64,000 bases of DNA from positions 144,301,143-144,365,142 of the forward strand of contig CM041292.1 of the NCBI GenBank assembly GCA_023052935.1, in the 5' to 3' direction. This stretch comes from Piezodorus guildinii (taxonomy: Eukaryota > Arthropoda > Insecta > Hemiptera > Pentatomidae). The notes below the pieces were generated by a model. The model searched no databases. It was not told where the DNA came from and worked only from the letters and a program-made list of their open reading frames with translations. Below are positions 37,158 through 47,735 of this stretch, in pieces. Positions within the stretch are counted from its first letter, which is position 1. Every line of letters begins with the position of its first letter. The translations under genes and the position numbers were made by a program.

Positions 37158-39394
37158 TCCCACAGCCCCCGTTGATGTAGCCGCGCCCCCAACAGGCGAT
37201 CCCGGAATGCCTGGTTGTGCGTCGTAAGTAAATCCCCACGATTGCGACGAGGTTGTCCAAAAACGATCTCCACCGGAGACAGCCCTGTCGCCGCGTGAAT
37301 CGTATGATTGTAGTCAATCACCGCTCGTGGCATTGCTTCATACGGCTCGAGATTCCTGCCCACTTTGAACAACCGCAGATGTTCCCCTATCGTGTTGTGG
37401 AATCGCTCCACTGCGCCCCTGCCCTTAATATGATGAGGTGTGTTAAATCGCCAGGTAATCCCCAGCCCCTTGCTCTCGTCACGAATTAACTTATTGTCAA
37501 ATTCTCTTCCGCAATCTGACATGATTTCGTCGGGAACACCGTACGTCGCACACCAGTGCAGGACGCCCTCCCAAATTGCCCCTGGAGTTTTCTCCTCGAC
37601 AGGATACGCCATCGCGATCTTACTAAAGGAGTCGATGGCCGTAAGCCACGACTGGCCCTCGTTGGAGTACAGGTCGATCTGTACTGAGCGAAGGGGTTCC
37701 TCCGACGTGGGAGTGACGACCTGCGTCGCAACCGGCGGGTTCCGGTCGTATTTTGCCCGCTGGCAAATCGTACATTGGCCAATGATGTCCTTGACCGTCC
37801 TATCCATGCCCTTCCAAAAATATAGACCCTTCAGAGCGCGCAGCGTTTCCTCAACTCCCCTATGGTTCGTCTTACCCACATGGTGATCCGTCATGAGTTG
37901 CCGTTGCGTTTGTTGGTCGGCGATGGTTTCCACCTGGCGTAAGCAACGAACTAACGGGTATCCAACGCCAATCCGCTCTCGCCGCCATAACCTCTTAATT
38001 TTATCTGCGACCACCCGATTCCCAACATAGATGTGCAACCCCCGGCCCGGGACACTAAACTCTGAGAAGATGCGTTCCAATTCGCTATCGACCACCGTAG
38101 TTGGAACGTGAACTAGCACGGACGATAGACCCTCGTATGTGCTGGCTTTGGTAACGATTCCTGGTCCTAGTTTAGAGCGGAAAATAAGCTGAAACTTCTT
38201 GCCGTTTATGATATCCTCGTTCTCCGGTAATTCCCGTGCCTGATCGGCCGAGCCCGCGCTGTCTTCCGACTCCTGCCGCACCAACGGAATATCCGGCCCA
38301 CTTTCTGCCCACTCACGGAGGTACCTTAGGCCGAATGGTTCGCCCGAAGTCCCCTCTTCATCGATTGCGTTTGTTACGATGTCCCGCGACAGCCAGTCGG
38401 CTACCGCGTTCTCCACCCCCTTCCGATGCACGAGGTGAAAGTTATATGGGGCAAGGCGCTCCTTCCAACGCGATATTCGTGCGGATGATTCCTTGAGCGT
38501 TCCTAGATATACGAGCGGTTTGTGGTCTGTGATTAACTCGAAACGTCGTCCGTAGACATACGGCCTGAAATACTCGACTGCCCACACCACCGCCAGGAGC
38601 TCGCTTTCAATTGCGCTGTATCTCCCTTCTGCCTCGTTCAACTTCCGACTGGCGTACGATATCGGTTTTTCTCCCGCTTCGAAATTCTGCGAAAGGACCG
38701 CTCCCACCGCCACCTCGCTCGCGTCCGTCGTAATGCGGAACGTTCGTTGGAAGTCGGGAAAAGCTAGCAGCGGCCTGGTCGTCAGAACCTCCCGGCATTT
38801 GCGGACGCTATCAATCTGACCCGGCCCCATGAAAAATCGTTTCCCCTTCTTCAGCACGTCTGTGAGTGGTTGCGTCAACGCAGCTATCCCCGGAATGAAT
38901 CTTCTGTAGTAATTGACCATCCCTAAAAACCGCCGAACCCCGCGGATGTTTGTGGGTAAGGGGGCTTCCTGGATGGCTGTCACTCTCTCCGGATCCGGCT
39001 GTATCCCATTGCGTGAAACTACATGCCCCAGAAATTTAATTTCCCGGAGCCCGAATTTCGACTTCTCTCGAGACAACCGCAGCCCGAATTCACGTATCCT
39101 GCGGAACACCCGTGCCAAATGCTCGACGTGCTCGTCTTTAGTACGGCTGAAAACAATCAGGTCGTCCATATAGACCTGAGTAAAGTCCTCCCCCAACCCT
39201 CTCTGGAACTCGTCCATTAGTCGTTGGAATGTCAAAGGGGCTCCCTTGAGGCCGAAAGGCATCCGCACGAACTCGAAGTGCCCCCTCTTCCATGAGAATG
39301 CCGTCTTCGCCATGTCCAGTGGGTATCGCTCGTCTATGGTGGCTTCGTTCAATTTGCGATAATCCACTACTACAGTTCTGCCGCTTTTCGACAA
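37097..39394 (-). pseudogene. RT, RNase H and integrase (pol, main part)
   Basis: A 765-residue frame. RT begins GRTVVVDYRKLNEAT and keeps MPFGLKGAPLTFQRLMD and QVYMDDLIVFS, but the text jumps from ERYPL directly to DMAKTAFSW near 39316. About 35 residues normally between these, including the motif A Asp (LDL), are absent, so polymerase activity is lost. RNase H: TTDASEVAVGAVLSQ, AIESELLAVVWAVEYF, ITDHKPL, then VADWLSRD. Integrase: a zinc domain (HHVGKTNHRG ... CTICQRAK) and the catalytic set VQIDLYS, SDCGREF and GAVERFHN with DD35E spacing. A frameshift near 37155 removes the C-terminal end, found in the next frame. Typical of Ty3/gypsy pol in order and size. Confidence 0.95.
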
Positions 39395-40115
39395 CCCACA
39401 ATGGGCTATTAAACGGGGACGTGCTATTTCGAATGATCCCTTGTTGCAGCATCTCCCGCAGTTGCCTACTTATGATCTCTCTCATAGCTTGGGGGTACCG
39501 ACGGTCCTTTACGTAAACGGGGGTGTTCGTCGCGAGGTTAATTCGATGGACGGTTCGCCCCTTAGTCGGGAGAATTTCATTAGGTCCCTGAAATAGGTCC
39601 TTGTTCTGACGGACTACCCGATCGATCGACTCCTCCCAACAACTCACGACTCCTATTTCGATGTCCTCCACCGATTCGCCCATGACGGTGTCGTATTCCA
39701 CCCTTCCGATCTGATACCGCCAGTTTTTACCCTTCACTCGCATCCTAAGGCCCACCTTCTTCAGAATATCACACCCTATGATTACGTCATACCCTGGCAT
39801 AAGCCTTTCGACTATGTGAGTTCTTACTCGGTTATGCCCCGTCAGCAGCCTGAGGTCGAAAAACGTCTCTCCTAGGGTTGGGCATTGACCGCTAACCGTA
39901 GATATTACGCACCCACAATCCTTCCGCGCGCCCCATATCCCTAGTTTAAGTGCTCCCGTTCTACTAATTAACGAATTAGTGCTCCCCGTATCCAGCAGAA
40001 ATGATATCCCCGAATCCCCCAGTCGCGCCACGGGCAACCTAGACCCTTTTCCCTTCCTCTCTAGATTATTGATTACCGCCACATTCGATAGGTTGCCCCT
40101 CCCCGTGCAGTACCC
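39390..40115 (-). pseudogene. Protease and RT N-terminus (pol, first part)
   Basis: Same frame as gag, after its UGA. The aspartic protease active site is LLDTGSTNSLIS, with the IIGCDILKKVG flap-side block about 75 residues later. The frame then enters RT, with LPTKGRTVHRI, YVKDRRYPQA, QLREMLQQGIIRNSTSPFNS and PLWVV, the expected run-in to the palm. A one-base shift at about 39395-39400 moves the continuing RT into the next frame. The ATG at 40082 is internal to the natural fusion. The protease would cut the Gag-Pol precursor. Confidence 0.9.
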
Positions 40116-41354
40116 TCATTCTCTATCTGCCTGACGGATCGTCCCCTCGGTTCTCGAAACCACTATTCCCCATGGGTTTTTTCTACTCACCTCATGTCTC
40201 TCCCGGACCGGCACACTGCATCCAGATCCCACGCTTTCCTCTCCGGACGAATCCTCACTGGAGTGGTGTCCGCTGCTTCTCCGTTGGCCTCGCGAGGTTC
40301 TCCAGTTTTGAGTATTCACCTCCATTGGCTCCGGGCAAGGTTCGCGCTTATGACCGCGCGACTTCTGCTTCGGACATTCCCGTGCTACGTGTCCAGGCCT
40401 GCCACATTCATAACAACGAGTGAGTCAACACTGTGCCGCCAGATGGCCAGTTTGGTTGCACTCGTAGCACCTCCGCTCTGGTCTCCTACTCTTCTCCTCC
40501 GAGCCCCGGATGTATTTCCTTCCGCCACGCCTGTCTACAGCCATCCGCCTGGTAGGGCTACTATGCCTTCGTCTTGGGGGTTTTACCTCTACCCACTCTG
40601 TAGCTGACTTCTCGAAACGAGCCTCCTTACGACTATGGGCGTCGATAAGCTCATGGGCGCATTCCAGGAACTGCTTATCTCGCGGGAGGGAACCAGGTCG
40701 GTCCATATAGTGGTTGAGTTGGACCTTAAGAATGTCGTTGACAAAACTCACCCGCTGGGCTCCTTCCGCTTGTCCAAATGCCTCCACCATCTTTTCAACT
40801 AGTCGATTGTACATTACTAGTAACTTTTCAGCGAACTCGCCCTCCGACTGGCCCGATGTCCTTCGCTCCTTCAGTAGATAGAAGGTGTCCTCCTCAGGGG
40901 TCCACCTCCCTCCCCCGTACATCTTCTTCAGCCGCGTCTTTAGCGTCTCCCATGAGTGTGTCGTATCCCTCTGGATAGCGTTCAGAATTCTCCGTGATAT
41001 TCTGCCAACCAGCGATGCCTCTAGTAATATCACGTCTTCATCCGCCAGAGTTCCCGACGCCTTCCGAGTCGTGATTAATTGTTTGATCTGGTCCGCTCCT
41101 TTAATAAAATGTTCCAGATCTCCTACGACCCCGGTGAACGGCTCCAATTGGCTGATTACTTCGTGCACAAAGACGGAATTCTGAGTTTGAATCTTTACCA
41201 ATTCCATGTGCGTCATCTCTTTTGCCTTCAAGAGCTGGGCCGTCAAGTTCTTGTGTTCGACAGCCGCCTGAGAAAGTTGGTCGGTTAAGCTCTTATGCTC
41301 CGCTGCCGCCTGCGAAAGCTGGTACTCCAACCGCTCGCGCTTCTCCTTCGTCAT
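40116..41354 (-). pseudogene. gag of the gypsy-type element, internal UGA
   Basis: Starts at ATG 41354, 59 bases after the primer site. The first 60 residues form a heptad-rich coiled coil with a repeated LSQAA.EHK unit. Residues about 65-240 are a capsid-like domain (QLEPFTGVVGDLEHFIKGAD near the start). An Arg-rich stretch precedes two zinc knuckles: CYECNQTGHLAAQC, then CYECGRPGHVAREC. A TGA at 40427-40425 separates the two knuckles in the same frame; a second TGA at 40118-40116 ends the frame just before protease, again without a frame change. Both could be CGA changed to TGA. Gag packages element RNA into virus-like particles; here translation would normally stop after the first knuckle, at 309 residues. 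Confidence 0.9.
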
Positions 41355-41413
41355 TATTATTCACGATAAACCGACTGGACTTAATTTCCCCTAATATCCT
41401 CCCGGAAATTGTC

Positions 41414-41431
41414 TCCCGGGTTTCGGCACCA
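41414..41431 (-). promoter_or_regulatory. Primer binding site for tRNA-Phe
   Basis: Element-sense TGGTGCCGAAACCCGGGA follows the 5' LTR (sharing its terminal T). It is the exact complement of the last 18 bases of a eukaryotic tRNA-Phe, whose acceptor pairs GCCGAAA with TTTCGGC before ACCA. Insect gypsy elements more often use Lys, Ser or Leu tRNA. Confidence 0.85.
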
Positions 41432-41522
41432 GTTATGTTTAGACTGAAATGAAACAATCTCTACTGAGTCTTAACTAAAGTCTTACTTCTAATCCTTAAA
41501 GTCTATTTACACACACTTAACT
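41431..41522 (-). repeat. 5' LTR with 108-bp internal deletion (92 bp)
   Basis: Identical to the first 64 and last 28 bases of the 3' LTR, lacking the 108 bases that correspond to 36478-36585. ACAAT stands at both edges of the missing part in the intact LTR, so the loss fits deletion between 5-bp repeats. The TATA-like and AATAAA sites are in the missing part, so this LTR should not drive transcription. Confidence 0.93.
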
Positions 41523-41524
41523 TA

Positions 41525-41526
<2 letters not shown>
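41523..41526. repeat. Target-site duplication TATA, right copy
   Basis: Directly follows the right LTR. The surrounding TA repeat means the match could be partly fortuitous. Confidence 0.8.

Positions 41527-41583
<57 letters not shown>
41527..41583. repeat. (TA)n tract
   Basis: TA dinucleotides directly beside the LTR element and the palindrome. Confidence 0.9.
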
Positions 41584-41586
<3 letters not shown>

Positions 41587-41837
41587 TTTGTGTTGTTCTT
41601 AGGTTTCAGTCAATGAATAAACAATTTTATCTATGCGACGTTTCGAGAATTTATTGTTCTCATAATCATGCCTTAACAGTGGAAAAAAAAAAAAAAAAAA
41701 AATTACTTCTGATTAAAAAAATTTACTTTAATTTTCCACTGTTAAGGCATGATTATGAGAACAATAAATTCTCGAAACGTCGCATAGATAAAATTGTTTA
41801 TTCATTGACTGAATCCTAAGAACAACACAAACTTAAA
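41584..41837. repeat. Near-perfect palindrome of about 100-bp arms
   Basis: Left arm AAGTTTGTGTTGTTCTTAGG ... CATGCCTTAACAGTGGAAAA is mirrored almost base for base by TTTTCCACTGTTAAGGCATG ... CTAAGAACAACACAAACTT, with a spacer near 45 bases. Each arm contains a GAGAA/TTCTC stem and GAAACGTCGC (right arm 41757-41783). Near-identity implies a young insertion or recent arm homogenisation. (TA)n tracts lie on both sides. A single diverged arm occurs at 48990-49115. Confidence 0.92.
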
Positions 41838-41861
41838 TTATCAACAGTCGAGAACTGATCA

Positions 41862-41867
<6 letters not shown>

Positions 41868-41946
<79 letters not shown>
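41868..41946. repeat. (TA)n tract
   Basis: About 78 bases of TA dinucleotides. Confidence 0.95.
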
Positions 41947-41948
<2 letters not shown>

Positions 41949-43458
41949 TTTGTTATGTTTTCCTAATTAAAATAAAATCAATTGGATTAATTTTACCGTT
42001 TAAAGATGTCGTTTCATTTTAATTTTGGCTAAAGATACAAATAAAAATTCGAAATTTAGAATTGACGCGATATATTGGGATGTATTCAATAACAGAGGAT
42101 TTTCACCAATGTAATTTTTAATAGACATAATCGCATTGATTTAACCTAAGCGCTCATTCATAGGTACCAAAACCTTTTGAAGTATTTAGATTGTAACTGC
42201 AAACGCTGGTTTAATGCGACGTAAAAAGGGTCTGTTGATAAAAAGGTCTTAATTAGACGGGTCATTTCTGCCATTGTTTTTTTTTTTTTTTTTTTAACCT
42301 TTATACTTTCAAAAAATAAATTGTTGAATAACGCTATTTTTATTTCAGAAATTCCTCAAGAACGATAAAAAATAGTTTTTAAAAATATATTTTCCACTTG
42401 AATACTGAGTTAAAAATATTGTGGCTAAATAGTAAAATAAAAAGAATTATTATCTTTAAACGTATAAAAAATATAAATTTATATGAACTATAAATTATCT
42501 GTTTCGTTTGAAGATCATTCTCAAAGAAGTGTCAAAGGTAAATTCTGAGAAGTTATAGAAGCCCTTCGGTCAATGACTCATTTTGAATAGAGCAAATGAG
42601 TTGAAGTTGGCTGGGAAGTGGGTATTAAACGGGATCCCTATTGCCTCGCGCCGAGCAAACTCGTCCCACAGGGCCTCCGATTTGATTCCCTCATTCCTCC
42701 TCACGTATATTAAGTTATCTTGCCGACATTGTTTACTGTCGCTCCTAACTTCCACGGCCTATCAAGTCCCTTGAGAGGCACGATGGGTCGATTCTGTCCC
42801 TATTCAATATTGTGCCAGTAACGCTTCGGAATATTAATATTGGCGATTGTCAAAACGATAAGATATTACATTTCATCAATGAAAAAATTAAAGTGAAGCC
42901 CATGATATTCCGTATTATATTTGTTTGGAATGTTTTCGAATCAACAATAGAGGCTCATCAATTTGCTATGTATTACATAATAACGAAAATAATGAGCAAA
43001 TATTACGAGGACATCAATAATCCTTAATCATTTAACATTTAACTTCCACTGTAAAATACACATGACTGACTGCGTAGTGTATAATTAATAGTCGAGAGCA
43101 GGGCTGTTTAGCACTGTTCTACTGTTTGAAGTGTGCAAATACTATTTGTCACCTTGAATAATACATTAGTTAGCTAATTATATAATAAGTTTTTAGCCCA
43201 GAAGAGCCTGAAATTCCGTAATTGGAATTCATTATCGCATGTTAGCAATTGGTGGATTGCATGTTGTAGTTGGTTGACAACATATATGTATTAAAGCATA
43301 AATTACTGAATAACGGCTTAGGACAATGAATGACATAATGCATTATAAATTAAAATAATAAAAAAAATAAATCCAATATCTCATTATAATGCAACATACA
43401 TCACGAAAATTCCTCGGAATAAGTGTCTAAAGAAGAAACTAGTAAATCTTTCATATTT
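41947..43458. other. AT-rich region with an exon-like block at 42565-42790
   Basis: Within it a minus frame (42755-42570) lies in clearly GC-richer sequence and reads as plausible protein (SEALWDEFARREAIGIPFN). I do not recognise it, and no splice sites could be fixed. The rest is A/T-rich without features. Confidence 0.3.
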
Positions 43459-43586
43459 GCCGAGATAAAATCCCCCAGCACGAGAGTCGAACTCGTAATT
43501 ATTGGTTTTAACTTTTTTGGTTATCTGTTGCTAGGCAACGCGTGCTCACAGCAACGCGCGCTAACACGCTCGGCCACCCCGCCTCC
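43459..43586 (-). repeat. tRNA-derived SINE-like unit
   Basis: Minus strand begins GGCGGGGTGGCCGAGCGTGT, a Leu/Ser-type tRNA A box, and ends with B box ACGAGTTCGACTCTCGTGC. About 70 bases separate the boxes, more than in a tRNA, including a GTTGC/GCAAC hairpin. Either an intron-bearing tRNA pseudogene or a SINE head. Confidence 0.55.
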
Positions 43587-46500
43587 CTAGAAGAAAATTA
43601 TTGCTTATCGAAAGGTTTGGAATCGCTTGTTAAGAAGAACAAATATATTTACTGATTAATCCCAGTCCTACATTATCATTCAACAATAGCCGATTGTTAT
43701 TATTGAAAAGTTATCAGGACACAAGTTAAGGTGACATTTTGACAAACATCTAGCTTCAAAACTTATTGATAGACGCTCTAACATTCCACTTAAGAACAAA
43801 ATACTCAGTTTAATAACCATCATAGGGACGAACTGGACTTAAGAAGGTTAGCTTAGAGACCATCAAGAATCCGATTAGTTTTCGTTTGGGTTTTTTAGGA
43901 AAATAAGTTTAAGGAAATTAAAGGAGAGTTGTAAAAAGAGGTTATAAAGTTGGTATGTTTTTATCTTTATTTAACTCGCAAAATCCATCAGAATACCCTC
44001 AAGATCAGATAATTGTAACAAACAAACATGGAACCAAATTTATTTCTGGAAGTTTCAAAACTTAGAGAGCAAGAGAGCAATTTCCGACTCTTGTATTCCG
44101 TACTATTAAGATTTAACCTAATGTTCACCGTTTTCGTTTACTTTAACATAAACGAGGTAAACAACCGAAACATCCACTTAACAAAATAAGGGTATTTACG
44201 TACTATCATAAGCTCATTCAAGAATTACGGGATTGAACTTGGAGGGTTTAATAAACTATAGAATTCTTCTCGTATCCAATTTTTATAATCAATATTCCTA
44301 CGTGAAGTCCTAAAAGCTTCAAACTTTGCATCGAGTAAATCCATCGGTAATGACATTAATGCTCCCCTTATTCGATAATTTGGTTCATTGTACGGTATAT
44401 TGCTTCCATTCATAATCAATTTCTTCCCTCACGTACTAGTTTCAATCTTTGTTTCCTGTTCACTCCCTTCTAAAAAGAAGATGGAATCTGAAAATAATAT
44501 GCCTATGGGATCTTACAACTTATAATTCTGTTAGTTTAATCTCAAATTATGAATAAAATAAAAAAAAGGTTATTTAGCAAATAGATAAAACTACTAGATG
44601 CTAAAGACTAAATCGCGCATTGTTTGAGTCATACGTAAGAAGAAAGAGTTGTGTTGGCTTCTTAGTTTATAATTATTGGCTAAGATTAGGAAAAAGGTGA
44701 ACTTGATAACTTTATGAGATGATTGCATCGATGTTAAGATCAGTAAGAAGATATGGTGAGTAGAGAGAATCGATAAGTTTTCATTGTTAGGGACATTGGG
44801 CGGAGGGCAATCCCCTAGGTATGAATACCGTATGAGGCAGCTTGGGGGAAAGCTTTTAACCAACCTCCATCCTCTCCTTTTATTCAGTTATTATCCTGCT
44901 CCATGGGGACTCACTTGTTTCAGATAAAGTGGAATAAGAAGGCACCGCGGGCTATTCTACACCGTTTCTCCATCCTGGACAGCTTAAGATTCGTCACTTC
45001 AAATTTGTATTACATTAACATCAGGATGAAATGTCCAAAGAATTCTGAATATTAAAAAATATGAAAGCGCTAAATTTACACACAGTGATACCTTACTATA
45101 TAATTCAGAAATGTGGAACTGTACGCTGAATACCGAGATTTGAGCATTTCCACCTTCGCCAGTTTGCAGAGAATCCGACTCGTACTCAGAATGAAAAGTA
45201 ACAGGGGCCCTCTAAGGATATATAGGAGCACTCCAGGTGGGATAACAGCTAGGGGCAGTCCATGATCACAATGAAAGGATAACTCTCTTTCAAATCTGAG
45301 AATAAGCACATGTTGCATGCAGGGCTACTTGGGACAGGAAGATAGATCAGTCCAAAGGCACCTTCATGCATCTGTTGCGCCAGTAAAAAAGAAAGAGGTA
45401 TTATTAGACCAACAGTAAACATTCTAAATTTTCAACATCTGAAAAAAAAATAAGCCATTATTAATAATCATTTACTATAAGTTGTAACGTCTACTTTCAT
45501 GTTCTGTCCTGATTGTTTTTTTATTTTATTCAATATAAGCAGCAGATGGCTAAAAATGATAATTTGTAAAAATATTGGAGTAGCTTTAGTTTTTTAATTT
45601 ATTTTTCTCACTTCTTTTGGTTACGTAATCTATACATCGTTGTTTTTTAACAATCCTTATAATTTTTAAATTTTCCAACCCTCTTATAATTATGCTTGAT
45701 CAGAATGAAATAGATCTTCAATACCCAACTTTCACTAATCTCTCTTCATCAAATCTAGTTTTTAATAAAGATAATATTGAAAAAAAATTGCATTGATTAT
45801 AGATTAAAGCACATTGCAAAATAAATTATCTGTAAATATCAATTAAGTTAATGCCTTTTCGCCATTTAAGCAATTCTTTTATAAATCTTTTATTTTATGA
45901 CAATAATTTCTTTTTTTATATTTCACCTACCACAAGCTCTGTACCTTTTAGTATTTTCATTAAAAACTAGGAATAATATTTAATATTCATTATGCCACTG
46001 TGTTGAGTTGAGAATGACCTGACCACTAGGTAGGTTATCACGCCTACCGTGAACTAGTGAAGAAGGCTGGAAAGAAGAAGTTGAGTGCCGAGGGCGGGCC
46101 ATTGTGAGAAGCTAAATCAGATCGCTCGAGCGGAATGTCCTCTAACGAGAGAGAGGGAGGCTCGGCTATTTCTGTTTGCTGTATTCCCTCACTCTTCAGC
46201 CTCAGGGATTCAATTTTTTTTCCCTTTTTTATTAAACAGGAACACACGGAAAAGGGCTGACTTCTTGTAAAAATTCTCCCGATTGTATTCAATATAAAAA
46301 AATCTTAAAAGTTTACTAATAATTTTAAAAAAAGGCATCATTAGAAACAATAAAAACAGGAATAGATTTACTGTTAAAAAACTGTTACAGAACTAGATAG
46401 TTATTAGATAATACTAATATTACTATCGCCTTTATGTAAGGTAAATATAATTAACTAAAAAAAAAAGATACAACTATATTTTTAATATAATTGTTAAGGC

Positions 46501-47374
46501 AGTAAAATATAAAAAGCGATAAACATGTAATTTAGAGTTGAAAGCTATCTAGACTGCTATGGTTTTACCAATGCAATCGATTGTTACGCTTATACCATAT
46601 GCTATCTCCCATAAAAATTCGTAGATAGAAGGAGTAAATGTGAATTATTTAAGCGTTGTATGCGAAGCCTAAAGATGGTCCTCCGGGCCGGATTCGTACC
46701 AGCTACCTCGATAAAAGAGATTGTTCTACTTACACAAAGTGATGGAAAATGGCTGTCGAAAATGACTTCGAGTGAGTTAAAATAATACAGTACCATCTAT
46801 CATTAGGCAATAAACAGAATTGTGTAATCTTGGTGGCACAATAAAAGTGATTAATGAACAGACGAACGTGAAACCAAATTTATTTATGGAATTTTAAACT
46901 TAAAAAGCAAGAGAAAAACCTCGATTACTGAACTCCCTATTAATAAGATTTAAATTAATGTACAGAATGAGACTTTACTAATAATTAATAAATTCCTTTT
47001 CTATGCCTAAGACCCATAAACCAGCTACCTAGAAAGGACTGACCAGGTACCGACAAAGAACACATACCTGTACTTAGGCCACAGTACCCAGCACCTGGAA
47101 GCCCTTGCTTTGTGGTGCTCATGCCGCCTCCTCATCCCACTACAACCTGGCTATATATACCCTAAGATCCTTAAGATTCATCAAACTGGTTGTAACATTA
47201 CTTGTGTCACGCTTATAGAAGGAGACCTCGGAATGTACACTTGTAGTCACCCGAATTCATGTGTATTATGTTCTCATAATAAAAACAGTATTTTAATATC
47301 TTCACTGTGTGTGATTCATTAACTATCATAAAGCTGTCTACTTGGTTATCGATTTTTTCTCGGAACCTAATCCT
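43587..47374. other. AT-rich region with a diverged repeat pair
   Basis: 44010-44140 and 46855-46965 are related in the same orientation (ACCAAATTTATTT.TGGAA, AGCAAGAGA, TAAGATTTAA..TAATGT). A GC-rich block at 46020-46210 and frames at 45318-45076 and 46292-46044 (minus) are unrecognised. Confidence 0.4.
46665..46760 (-). repeat. Weak tRNA-like B-box unit
   Basis: Minus strand GCTGGTACGAATCCGGCCC resembles a B box with acceptor-like GC pairs following. The A box is poor. Probably a decayed SINE. Confidence 0.3.
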
Positions 47375-47735
47375 TATAATCCAACATCCTTCGGAAAATC
47401 CTCAATGCTCCTTATTCAATAAGGTTTTTTTATTAAACTCATCCATAATGACCTAAATGTTCCTAATGTAGGTGATTTTGCCAGACTTTACTATTCATGA
47501 CAAACTCCTTTGCCACTAGTTACTATAATTACTTCCTCTTCGATTTTTAATAATCCTCCTAGGCGTCTGAAAAAAAATATGACTGCGAGACCTTCTGATT
47601 AATTTTTTTTTTAGTGCTGCCAAAGAGTTGTATCTTTACAAGTATATTATGCAATTATTTAACATTCTTCTTCGATTTGCTTACTTCATTTGTTTTATTA
47701 AAGTGGCAAAGTTCAATAAATATATTTTCAAAGAA
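47375..47735 (+). mobile_element. Decayed Jockey 3' end
   Basis: SNILRKILNAPY, a HNDLNV-like block and NPPRRLKK, in broken frames, correspond to the ORF2 end at 34990-35260. The 3' part is A/T-rich. Confidence 0.7.

Larger units (their letters stand above)
36450..41522 (-). mobile_element. gypsy-type (Metaviridae) LTR retrotransposon, recent but defective
   Basis: A full-length insertion of 5,073 bp bounded by LTRs and by a perfect TATA duplication (36446-36449 and 41523-41526). LTRs start AGTTA and end TAACT in element sense, as in insect gypsy-clade elements. Order from the right: 5' LTR, tRNA-Phe primer site, gag with two zinc knuckles, protease, RT, RNase H, integrase with GPY/F module, polypurine tract, 3' LTR. 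No env frame exists between pol and the tract. GC content is visibly higher than the AT-rich surroundings. Defects are two in-frame UGA codons, two pol frameshifts, an in-frame RT deletion and a deletion in the 5' LTR. The 92 aligned LTR bases are identical, arguing for recent insertion. Confidence 0.97.

Noticed and set aside
36931..41452. Many plus-strand frames across the LTR element
   Set aside because: Shadows of the GC-richer gag-pol coding on the minus strand; no domains.
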